A stretch of 64,000 nucleotides of DNA from Polyangium sp. y55x31 (GTDB lineage: Bacteria > Myxococcota_A > Polyangia > Polyangiales > Polyangiaceae), in NCBI RefSeq assembly GCF_029946505.1, contig NZ_JARZHG010000004.1, positions 558,001 through 622,000 of the forward strand. The letters are read 5' to 3'. Shown here one piece after another: positions 1 to 7,418 of the stretch (position 1 is the stretch's first letter; every line of letters begins with the position of its first letter). Made by a program: the position numbers and the translations under genes. Under the pieces are notes generated by a model. That model had not been told where the DNA came from, did no database searches, and worked only from the letters and a program-made list of their open reading frames with translations.

Positions 1-621
1 CTTCTCTGAACGAGCGATCACGTACAGCTGGTGATCGTAGATGGCCATCGATAGCGGAGCGATGCGGATAGCCTTCTTTTCCCCGTCGAACCGCAGGTAA
101 TCGATGGTGACCCACTTGCACCCCAAGATGGCTTCGAGGAGATCATCAAGCTCCCCCGCGCGGTCCGGTAGCGACCCTTCACCTCCGCGTCGAACAAAGA
201 CAAACTTCCGGTCCACGTTGCAGAAGTCCTTGCGACGCCTCGCGTGTTTCACGAGAAAGTCGCGCGCCTCGTGCAGGTTCCTCCCGTAAACGGACCCCTC
301 GAAGAGCGATGACAGGCTCGCTCCGAAACAGGCCGCGATCACTGACGAGTGCCGTAACGCGGCGTGGATCATGGTCGGCTCGAACCGGTACACGGAGCGT
401 TTCCCCTGCCGCTCCTTGACCACACCGCGCACCTTGGCGATCGCCTTCAAGTCTCGATCGGCCGTGGGCAACGAGATACGCCAGCGCGCGCTCACGGAGT
501 GACGGTCGTGCACCTTGCCGTCCATCAACTCGTTGAGCAGCGCGGTTGCGCGATGAAGCTCCGCGTTCCGGCCCGATTCACCCAGCTTCGCGGCCATCCT
601 TAGATCGTACGTCATCCTCAT
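1..621 (-). CDS. WYL-domain transcriptional regulator (3' end beyond window)
   Basis: Reading leftward from an ATG at 619-621 the frame stays open to the window edge, giving at least 207 residues. The first 80 or so residues have the charged, helical look of a winged helix-turn-helix domain (ISLPTADRDLKAIAKVRGV). The last stretch has the core of a WYL domain: a strand VTIDYLRFDGEKK, then RIAPLSMAIYDHQLYVIAR, where QLYVIAR occupies the place of the usual WYLVAR. WYL regulators sense ligands, often nucleotides or nucleic acid, and frequently control defence genes. An in-frame ATG at 613-615 is an alternative start. The gene is divergent from the cassette at 708-2802 with only 86 bp between starts, so it is the obvious candidate to control that cassette. 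Family call is fairly sure; the control role is inference. Confidence 0.75.
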   Translation of the reverse strand, partial: MRMTYDLRMAAKLGESGRNAELHRATALLNELMDGKVHDRHSVSARWRISLPTADRDLKAIAKVRGVVKERQGKRSVYRFEPTMIHAALRHSSVIAACFGASLSSLFEGSVYGRNLHEARDFLVKHARRRKDFCNVDRKFVFVRRGGEGSLPDRAGELDDLLEAILGCKWVTIDYLRFDGEKKAIRIAPLSMAIYDHQLYVIARSEK

Positions 622-707
622 GGGATCACAAGACGGAAGTGGGCTGGCGTGCGCGCCGGACGAACGTACCTTCCCGTCCGCCGAGCGGGTTCTCGGTCGA
701 GGAACCA

Positions 708-2177
708 ATGCGCAACCCCACTGATCTACGAGCCGCAGCGTCCGCGGGTGCTTCCATCGCCGCGGCAGCGATCCAGCAGCCGCTCCAAACCCCGGCCCAG
801 AGTCCTGCCGCAGCGGTCCAGGCTCTCGATTTTGCCGAGGCGTTGTACCAAACCCAGCCGCTCGTTCCCTGGGCGGGCCGCGAGACGGCGCAGGCGGCAC
901 AGCTCGTCGCCGAAAGCACGGCACGCGTGCGTGGGCTTCTCCCGGAGACGGCCTACCGTATGGTGACGTCTCCGCGCGACCTCTTCTCCTTCATCACGGG
1001 ACCGCATCCGTCGGGCAAAACGGCCGAGATAGTCGTGGCCGCCGAGTTCCGGGATCTCCATGCGGGCGCGGAGCCCCGGATGCACAACGGACCGAGGTAC
1101 GTGTCCTCGAATGTCGTCGATGTACGCCTCTCGCCTGACACCGCGAGCCGGCGTGACCTCCTCTTCCAGGTGCGAACGCGAGACGGGGTGCTCACCGTCG
1201 CCGGCGGGCAGGTCAAGACCGGCTCGGGCCAGTACGTAAGCGAAAGCCTCATCAAGATGGCGCAAACCTCGGGCTACGGGCGTACCGGGTACGTGGACGC
1301 TCGTTTCGTCAACCTGGACGGAAGCCCGCGTATCGCGCCGGACGCGTTCACGGCAAACCAGGCTCAGCGTCTCCGCGAGGCGGGGGTGCAGCTCCGCGGA
1401 ATCCTCGACCTCGAGGAGCGGGCAAGGTTGCTCGTGGAGAACATCGTCGGCCATGGGGAAGACGGGCTGGATCCGGTTGCACGCGAGGAACTCGTGCGCC
1501 TGCGAGACGACATCGCGGCTGCGTACGGCCTGGGAGGCGTAGCTGATCGCGCGGTCGGCAGTGCTGCCTCCGCGGCAGCGACGTCGGCCCTCGTCAGCCT
1601 CATGATGCAGGCCGCATCGGGGGGCCGGGTCGACATGGCGCAAGTCGCGCATTCGGCAGCGGGTGCTGCGGTTTGGGGCGCCGGAAGCGTGGCCGCCGAC
1701 GCCCTCGTCTACGAGGCGGCTACTGGCATGGGGCTCGCGCCGGAAGTCGCTCGTGCCGTGGCTCAGCGAACCGTGGCGGTCGGGTGCTGCGTCATCGGCG
1801 TGGTGAGCGACGCTCTTGCGGAGGCAAACGCTGTCCGCGAAGGACGAGCGACTGTCATGGATGCCCTTTCTGCCGGGGCATTCAAGACGACGATGGGGTT
1901 GCTGCCCCTGGTCATGCCGGCGCTTGGGGTCGGGGTACCGGTCCTCGCCGCGGTGCAGATCGGAGGTCGGTGGGCCCTGGCCGCGCTCCGAAACAGCGAG
2001 GCGTCACTTGCCCGGACGATCGCCGAGGACTTCGAGGTCGCCGCAGCGCTGGAGCAGCGGATGGAGCGGATGGGCGAGACGATCTCTCACCTCCAGGACG
2101 AGTGTAAGGAGACGGATCGGCTTTTCGAGCGGGTGATGGGGCCTGCAAGGAATCGTCAGCTTCGGCTGGTGAAGTGA
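708..2177 (+). CDS. Uncharacterised protein: possible PD-(D/E)xK-like core plus Gly/Ala-rich hydrophobic region
   Basis: A 489-aa protein of no recognised family. I chose the ATG at 708 because GAGGA lies just upstream; the frame is open further upstream to 546 but that part would run into the divergent regulator. Residues 1-100 are Ala-rich. Residues 105-200 are a compact alpha/beta region in which E113 (VVAAEFRDL), D138 (SNVVDVRLSP) and Q168-x-K170 (VAGGQVKTGSGQY) are spaced as in some PD-(D/E)xK-fold nucleases with a QxK motif; this is inference. Residues 277-425 are Gly/Ala/Val-rich and could be membrane-active or glycine-zipper helices, and 440-470 look like an amphipathic coiled coil. 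First gene of a three-gene cassette next to a WYL regulator; its stop overlaps a possible GTG start of the next gene. A toxin or defence effector is possible but unproven. Confidence 0.7.
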   Translation: MRNPTDLRAAASAGASIAAAAIQQPLQTPAQSPAAAVQALDFAEALYQTQPLVPWAGRETAQAAQLVAESTARVRGLLPETAYRMVTSPRDLFSFITGPHPSGKTAEIVVAAEFRDLHAGAEPRMHNGPRYVSSNVVDVRLSPDTASRRDLLFQVRTRDGVLTVAGGQVKTGSGQYVSESLIKMAQTSGYGRTGYVDARFVNLDGSPRIAPDAFTANQAQRLREAGVQLRGILDLEERARLLVENIVGHGEDGLDPVAREELVRLRDDIAAAYGLGGVADRAVGSAASAAATSALVSLMMQAASGGRVDMAQVAHSAAGAAVWGAGSVAADALVYEAATGMGLAPEVARAVAQRTVAVGCCVIGVVSDALAEANAVREGRATVMDALSAGAFKTTMGLLPLVMPALGVGVPVLAAVQIGGRWALAALRNSEASLARTIAEDFEVAAALEQRMERMGETISHLQDECKETDRLFERVMGPARNRQLRLVK

Positions 2178-2188
2178 ACGGAGAAGAA

Positions 2189-2470
2189 ATGATGGCAACG
2201 CGAGATGATGATGCATTGGGATTTTTCGTATTGGGTTGTTTCATGGCGATTGGAGGCGTCGCGATCGCCGCGGATCAGCATACGAAGCGAAAGGAGGGAG
2301 AGCAGCGGTTCCGACAGGAACTTGCGCAGATGAAGGCCGAACTGGCGGATCTAGAGACGAAGCTGGCAAACTTGCAAGCGGTCCTTGGTCCAAAGAACGA
2401 ACAGGTGCGAATTCTGGCGCAGGAGGTCGAACGCCTTCGGCGCTGCATTGCAACTGGACGGGTTGCCTAA
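2189..2470 (+). CDS. Small membrane-anchored coiled-coil protein
   Basis: A 93-aa protein with one hydrophobic segment near the N-terminus (LGFFVLGCFMAIGGVAIAA) followed by about 60 residues of charged heptad-like sequence (QELAQMKAELADLETKLANL) typical of a coiled coil. The ATG at 2189 is preceded by GGAGAAG, which decides the start; a GTG at 2174 overlapping the upstream stop is the alternative. Topology suggests an inner-membrane protein with a cytoplasmic or periplasmic coiled-coil stalk. It sits between two other genes of unknown function in the same orientation with almost no spacing, so all three are probably made together. No family recognised. Confidence 0.7.
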   Translation: MMATRDDDALGFFVLGCFMAIGGVAIAADQHTKRKEGEQRFRQELAQMKAELADLETKLANLQAVLGPKNEQVRILAQEVERLRRCIATGRVA

Positions 2471-2493
2471 CACAGAGAGGACGAACAGAAAAC

Positions 2494-2802
2494 ATGGCTC
2501 GTTTTAATGCTAGCGCGTTCCGTTCGAAGGTTTCGCAAGTTCAGAGCCAGCTTCGCACGGCCGAGTCGAGACTCCGGCGTGCGCAGTCGGATTTGAGGCG
2601 TGCAGAGCAGAACTACCGTCGATCGATTGCTGAACTCCAGCGATCACTCCGTTCGAGCGAGACAGGCGTTCTCGTCGTCACGACCGTGGAATGGGAGGTT
2701 CTGACGTATCAGGAACGGTCCCTACTGCAACAAGAAGCAGCCGGACTCGGAGTTCAGATTCATCAAAGCAATGACTCCGCATCCGACTTCGACGACAGCT
2801 GA
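2494..2802 (+). CDS. Small coiled-coil protein of unknown function
   Basis: A 102-aa protein; an AGAGAGGA Shine-Dalgarno stretch precedes the ATG at 2494. Residues 8-60 form a long Arg/Gln/Leu-rich helix with repeating SxLRRAxSDLRRAE-like units, probably a coiled coil; the C-terminal half (VLVVTTVEWEVLTYQERSLL) is less charged and the tail is acidic. Base composition is clearly less GC-rich than the rest of the window, with many A- or T-ending codons. Third gene of the cassette that starts at 708. No family recognised; partnership with the coiled coils of the two upstream proteins is inference. Confidence 0.65.
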   Translation: MARFNASAFRSKVSQVQSQLRTAESRLRRAQSDLRRAEQNYRRSIAELQRSLRSSETGVLVVTTVEWEVLTYQERSLLQQEAAGLGVQIHQSNDSASDFDDS

Positions 2803-2949
2803 CGTCCTTCACACGAAATGCACCGGACTCGCTCAGGGATGCGGTGGCTTCCCGATCATGAGCAGGGTCCTCCGGTTGCCGGGACGTTCGCTCCTTGGGC
2901 CACGCTGCCCGCACCCCCCGCCCCCTTCACCTCGCTCGGCGCCAAGCCC

Positions 2950-2999
2950 CCTCGTCGTACAACAGAACCGTTGTACAACGGTTCTGTTGTACGACGAGG
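2950..2999. repeat. Perfect 50-bp palindrome
   Basis: All 50 bases are self-complementary about the point between 2974 and 2975. Shorter inverted repeats are nested inside: GTACAAC and GTTGTAC alternate, so the sequence can form one long hairpin or two small ones. It is A/T-rich in an otherwise GC-rich setting and lies between two converging genes (cassette end at 2802, chemoreceptor end at 3027). It may act as a bidirectional terminator, or be a protein-binding or recombination site. No T-run follows. Confidence 0.85.
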
Positions 3000-3026
3000 A
3001 CCACGCCGGTCCCCGCCCCTCCCCGC

Positions 3027-4526
3027 TCACCCCGCCACCACGACCTCCCCTCCCCCCGCCCCTCCCCGCTCGATGAGCTGCCGCAGCCCCTCCGAAATGG
3101 CCACCACCTCCGACGCCGTTTGCAGCGTCTGCGCCGAGCTCACCTCCGTCTCGCGCGCCGTCTGCGCCACCTCCGTCACGGCGTTGCTCACCTGCTCCAT
3201 CGCCGTCGTTTGTTGCTTCGTCGACAGCTCGATCTCCCGCGCCGCCTCGGCCGTGCCGTTCACGTAATCGATGATGCGGCGGAAGCTCTCCGCCACCTCG
3301 CCGAACCGCCGCGTCGACGAATCTACCGCCTTCGCGCCGTCCTCCGTCGCCATCACGGTCGTGTTCGCCGCGCCGCGGATGTCGTCGATCAGCCGGCGAA
3401 TTTCCTTCGTCGAGGTACCCACGCGATCGGCGAGCTTGCGAATCTCGCTCGCCACCACGCCGAATCGACGACCCGCGTCGCCGGCGCCCGCGGCCTCGAT
3501 CGTCGCATTGATGGCCAGGATGTTCGTCTGCTCGCTCAGCTCGTTGATGATATCGAGGATCGACCCGATTTCTTGCGATTTGCGCCCGAGGTCGAGCATG
3601 TGCCCCACGATGTCCTGCACCTGCCGGTGCACGGCTCCCATCGACTCCTGCGCCGTCGCGAGCACCCGATCGCCCCCGCGGGCCGATTGCGCGGTATCGC
3701 TCGCCATGCGCGTCACGCGTTGCGCGCTCTCCGAGACTTGCCGCGCCGTCACCGCCAGCTCGCGCACCGTGGTCGATACCTCCGACGCCGAGGACGCTTG
3801 CTCCTTCGACCCTCGCACCTGCTGCGTCGCCGCCGCTTCGAGCTCCGACGCGGCGCTCTGCATGCGCTGCACCGATTCGCCGATTTGCCGGTCGAGCCGC
3901 CGAATGATGATGACGGCACAGAATCCCACGATGACGAGCGCCGCCGTCGTGCCCACGCCGAGCATTCGATCGAGCGCGGTCGAGGCGCGGTTCACTTCAT
4001 TCGTTTGTGCTTCAAGTGTTGCGTTCTCGGCGGCGGAGATGTCGGCCATGATGGCGCGGACCTCCTCGGTGAGCCGTTTGCCCCTGGCGGTCCCGATGTG
4101 CGTGATGGCGGCCGCGAGGCCCTCGGTTTTGCGGATCTGGATGTTCTGTTCGGCGAACGCGACGCGCTCGATGACCGTCCGTTCGAGCGCGTCGAGCCGC
4201 CGCGCCTGCTCGGCGTTCGAGGTGCCCACGAGATCGCGCACGTTCCCGAGGTGCGTCTTGTAGCGGCCGCGCGCGTCCTCGTAGCTCTGGTAGTACTCGT
4301 CGGTCCCGCTGATGACGTATCCCCGCTGCCCGCCCTCGATGTCCTGCAAATCGATGAGGAGCACCGTGAGCGCGTCGATCTCCTTTTGCACGTGCGCGGC
4401 CCACGCGCTCGCCTGCCGCATTTGCTGGTTCAGCCGGTAGGACGAGAGCCCGAGCACGCCCAGCACGATCAGCGGAATGGCAAATCCCAGGATGAGCTGC
4501 TGGCCGATGGTCCACGATCGCTTCAT
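3027..4526 (-). CDS. Methyl-accepting chemotaxis protein with CHASE3 sensor
   Basis: A 499-aa inner-membrane chemoreceptor. ATG at 4524-4526 follows GGAAGGGGCGCA, deciding the start over an upstream in-frame extension. The order is: N-terminal membrane segment ([17 protein letters not shown]), an all-helical periplasmic region of about 145 residues with the CHASE3 hallmark ([15 protein letters not shown]), a second membrane segment ([18 protein letters not shown]), then a cytoplasmic MCP signalling domain whose hairpin tip reads [19 protein letters not shown]. No clear HAMP domain is visible between the second membrane segment and the signalling helix. It stands alone, without che genes beside it, and would feed a CheA/CheW system encoded elsewhere, possibly the one at 55886-60603. 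Confidence 0.9.
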   Translation of the reverse strand: MKRSWTIGQQLILGFAIPLIVLGVLGLSSYRLNQQMRQASAWAAHVQKEIDALTVLLIDLQDIEGGQRGYVISGTDEYYQSYEDARGRYKTHLGNVRDLVGTSNAEQARRLDALERTVIERVAFAEQNIQIRKTEGLAAAITHIGTARGKRLTEEVRAIMADISAAENATLEAQTNEVNRASTALDRMLGVGTTAALVIVGFCAVIIIRRLDRQIGESVQRMQSAASELEAAATQQVRGSKEQASSASEVSTTVRELAVTARQVSESAQRVTRMASDTAQSARGGDRVLATAQESMGAVHRQVQDIVGHMLDLGRKSQEIGSILDIINELSEQTNILAINATIEAAGAGDAGRRFGVVASEIRKLADRVGTSTKEIRRLIDDIRGAANTTVMATEDGAKAVDSSTRRFGEVAESFRRIIDYVNGTAEAAREIELSTKQQTTAMEQVSNAVTEVAQTARETEVSSAQTLQTASEVVAISEGLRQLIERGGAGGGEVVVAG

Positions 4527-4728
4527 TGCGCCCCTTCCCACATCCTGCACGGTTGGCCCCGAGGGCCGTGACCCTCGCCGTCGATGCACGAGCAAATCAC
4601 GACGTTACGAAACCGTCGCGCGATAGGGAAGACGTCAATACATTGACGCGTGCCCCGCGAGGTACGCGAGCGCCATTGCATCGACAGAGATCCATGTTTC
4701 GTGGGCCGCAATGCAGGAGCGAAGACCC

Positions 4729-6519
4729 TCACCGCACCTCGCGCACCCCGATCGACCGGGCGAGCTTGCGTGCCCCGCCAAACCCTTTTGCCTCGGTCGT
4801 CCACAATTCCTGCTCCGCCGCCGCGAGCGCGGCCGCCGCCTGCTCCCGCCGACGCTTGACCTCTTTCGGATCCCGCGTCCCCTGCGTGGGCAATCCCTCG
4901 ACGCCCACCCACGCGAGCACCGCCGCGTCCCGCCCGAGCCCCGCCCACATGCTCGGCGGATCCGGGTGCACCCGCATCCACGCCGCGAGCGACTCCCGCC
5001 CCGGCGCCCGCGGATCGATCGGATACACCCCCGCCGTCGCCGCGAACGTGCCCTTCGGCAAGCTCACCCCGCCGAGGTCGAGCCCCACCGCGGTCTTCAC
5101 GCTCGTCCCGGAGGTCGCGAGCAGCACGTCGGACACGCAGCTCCCGTACACCGCGACGCCCCCGATGCCGCGCCACGACGGCGGCAGGCGCGTGCACTCG
5201 AACGCCTCCTCCCGCGCCATGTCCACGCTGCCCTTGTCGCCGATCCACACGACCTGCCCCTTCGACGGGAGCGCCGCCACGAGCGCCTTGCGCACGCGCT
5301 CCGGCTCCTCGCCGACCACGAACACGAACGGCGAGTCGTCGACGTCGGGCGCGGGCGGATGCAGGAGCACCACCGGGATCGACTCGCGCGCCGCGAACTT
5401 CGCCGCGATCGTCGCCTCCTCCCGATCGATACCCGCGATGATGATCGCCGCGCCATCGGCGCCGAGCCCTTCGAGCGCGTCCTCGATGCCCGTGTCGCGC
5501 CCGAGGTCGTCGCGCGTCACGAGCCGCGCCGAAGACCCCGGCAGCCCGAGCCCGAACATCACGCCGCTCACGACCTGCGTGCCCCGCCGCCGCGCTTCGA
5601 GGCTCCGCGTGGGCAAGACGAGCCCGAGCGTCGGCGCCTCGACCCGCGCCCCGCCCGCGCCCGCCGCGAGCTCGGCGATCTCGTCGGCGCCCGTCCCGAG
5701 CAGGGGCATCGCCGCGCCGAGCAGCCGCCGCGCGAGCTGCTGGTCCCGCGCCGAGATCGCCGCGTCCGAGAGCCTCTCGACGAGCGTCTTCTGCACCTCG
5801 AGCTCCTCGTTCGACGGCTCCGGATGCTTCTTGCGCCGCTCTTCGAGGATCGGCGCGAGCGACGAAGGCGGGATGCTCGCGACGAGCTCCGCGAGCTTCG
5901 AGCGCACCTCGACGCGCTCCTCGATCGACGCCTCGTGCAGCCACACGAGCATCAGCTCGATCGCCTGACCGTGGTGCTTGGCGCCGATCGCGCTCGCGGT
6001 CGTCTCCTCGTTCAGGAACGTCCGGGCGTGCGGGTCGATGAGCTTGCCGAGCAGCGGCAAGAGTTTTCCGAGCGCGGCCTCGGCCTTGCCGGAGCGCCGG
6101 AGCGCGGCGCCCTGGATCATGCGGGCGAGCTCCGCGGTCGTGCCGACGGATTTCGTCAGCGTCTCGGCCCGGGACGAGAGCTCCGTGGCGCGGTTCAGGT
6201 CGCCGCGTTCCAGGGCGATCCAGGCGAGCATCACGTCGGCCACGGGGCCGAGCGCGTCCTTCGGGTAACGCGCCTGGAAGGCGAGCAGGCGGTCTTCGAG
6301 GGCCTGGCGTTCGGCGCGGCTCGACTGGGCGAACGTGGCCTCGATCTCGCGCAGCTCCGTCTGCGCCTCGATCGACGACGAGAGCGGGACCGTGGGGGTG
6401 ACGGCGTCCTGACGCGATCCACCACACGCAGCGCCACACGCAGCGCCCGCGGCGGCCAAACCCAGCCCCGCGAGCATGCCGCGCCAGCGGCCGAGCGAGT
6501 TACCTAAAGATCGCGCCAC
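4729..6519 (-). CDS. Lipoprotein resembling penicillin-binding protein activator (LppC/LpoA-like)
   Basis: A 596-aa lipoprotein. The start is a GTG at 6517-6519 with AGGA seven bases upstream; this gives a good signal peptide ending in a lipobox around AAAGAAC. An ATG at 6477 is an alternative. After the Cys, about 230 residues are helical with TPR-like periodicity (LLAFQARYPKDALGPVADVML). The C-terminal 330 residues look like a type I periplasmic-binding-protein fold, with strands such as TLGLVLPTRS, AIIIAGIDREE and SIPVVLLHPPAP. TPR followed by a binding-protein fold is the layout of LppC/LpoA outer-membrane activators of penicillin-binding proteins; a solute-sensing role is the alternative. 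Divergent from sdhC with about 60 bp between starts. Confidence 0.7.
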   Translation of the reverse strand: MARSLGNSLGRWRGMLAGLGLAAAGAACGAACGGSRQDAVTPTVPLSSSIEAQTELREIEATFAQSSRAERQALEDRLLAFQARYPKDALGPVADVMLAWIALERGDLNRATELSSRAETLTKSVGTTAELARMIQGAALRRSGKAEAALGKLLPLLGKLIDPHARTFLNEETTASAIGAKHHGQAIELMLVWLHEASIEERVEVRSKLAELVASIPPSSLAPILEERRKKHPEPSNEELEVQKTLVERLSDAAISARDQQLARRLLGAAMPLLGTGADEIAELAAGAGGARVEAPTLGLVLPTRSLEARRRGTQVVSGVMFGLGLPGSSARLVTRDDLGRDTGIEDALEGLGADGAAIIIAGIDREEATIAAKFAARESIPVVLLHPPAPDVDDSPFVFVVGEEPERVRKALVAALPSKGQVVWIGDKGSVDMAREEAFECTRLPPSWRGIGGVAVYGSCVSDVLLATSGTSVKTAVGLDLGGVSLPKGTFAATAGVYPIDPRAPGRESLAAWMRVHPDPPSMWAGLGRDAAVLAWVGVEGLPTQGTRDPKEVKRRREQAAAALAAAEQELWTTEAKGFGGARKLARSIGVREVR

Positions 6520-6581
6520 CTTGACGTCCTGGCTAGAGTCCCATACATCGCCGGTCGCCCGCAAGACGACGAGGTCCATTC

Positions 6582-7367
6582 GTGTCCGAAGCAGCGCTCG
6601 CCGATCAGTCTCTCTTCGCGCAGAACCGCCGCGCGTTTCTGCTGCGCAAGCTGCACTCGCTCACGGGCGTCGCGCCCGTGGGCGCGTTCATGGTGTTCCA
6701 CTTGTGGACGAACGCCAAGGCGCTCCAGGGACAGGAGCCGTTCGACAAGGCGGTCTCGGAGATCACGCACACGCCGTATCTCGCGCTGGCCGAGTGGGGG
6801 CTGATCCTCCTGCCGCTGCTCTTCCACGCGGGCTACGGCGTCAAGCTCGCGCTCGACGCGAAGTACAACGTCTCGAAGTACAAGACCACGCGCAACTGGG
6901 CCTTCACGCTCCAGCGCGTCACGGGCCTCCTGGCCTTCGCGTTCATCGCGTTCCACCTCTACGAGTACTGGGGCAAGAAGCTCACGGGCAAACTCGCGCC
7001 CGAGCAGTTCTACCCCGCGCTCTGCCAGAACATGTCGGCGACGGTGAAGGGCATCCCGGTCGTGGGCCTGCTCTACGTGCTCGGCATCGCGGCGAGCGTC
7101 TTTCACTTCGCGAACGGGCTCTGGGGCTTCTGCTTCTCGTGGGGCGTGACGGTGTCGCGCCGCTCGCAGCAGATGGCGGCCGCCGTCTTCGGCGTGCTCG
7201 GCGTCGCGATCTTCCTGCTCGGCGCGAACACGGCGATCTACTTCGCCACGGGGTCCAGCGTGCAGGACATGATCTTCGGCAAGAAGGGGGGCTCGGACGC
7301 GCGCACGTGCGTCGACATCCTCCAGCAAACGCCCAAGCCCGCGAAGGCCGGGCCGGTGATCGATTGA
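6582..7367 (+). CDS. sdhC: Succinate dehydrogenase cytochrome b subunit
   Basis: A 261-aa membrane protein that anchors succinate dehydrogenase and carries haem; it passes electrons from the iron-sulfur subunit to quinone. GTG start at 6582 with GAGG eight bases upstream. Five hydrophobic segments with His residues at their ends (GAFMVFHLWTN, LLFHAGYGVK, AFIAFHLYEYWG, SVFHFANGLWGF) match the single five-helix cytochrome b of diheme type B complexes, consistent with there being no sdhD. The last 45 residues are a polar extension. First gene of sdhCAB; same-strand neighbours follow after 51 bp. Confidence 0.93.
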   Translation: MSEAALADQSLFAQNRRAFLLRKLHSLTGVAPVGAFMVFHLWTNAKALQGQEPFDKAVSEITHTPYLALAEWGLILLPLLFHAGYGVKLALDAKYNVSKYKTTRNWAFTLQRVTGLLAFAFIAFHLYEYWGKKLTGKLAPEQFYPALCQNMSATVKGIPVVGLLYVLGIAASVFHFANGLWGFCFSWGVTVSRRSQQMAAAVFGVLGVAIFLLGANTAIYFATGSSVQDMIFGKKGGSDARTCVDILQQTPKPAKAGPVID

Positions 7368-7418
7368 GGCAAGTTTCGGCCGCGCTCGCTTGAGGCGGCC
7401 TTTGGAGTTTCGAGCACC

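Noticed and set aside
622-707. Imperfect inverted repeat (GACGGAAG and CTTCCCGTC) as an operator for the WYL regulator
   Set aside because: It is imperfect, short and GC-rich, so it could be chance; not enough to call a site.
4711-6507. Long plus-strand open frame (598 codons) over the PBP-like lipoprotein gene
   Set aside because: Its translation is Arg/Pro/His-rich without domains and mirrors the antisense of a well-supported gene; such frames are common in high-GC DNA.
6582-7367. Missing sdhD taken as a gene loss
   Set aside because: The cytochrome b subunit has five membrane segments, as in complexes that naturally have one anchor protein.
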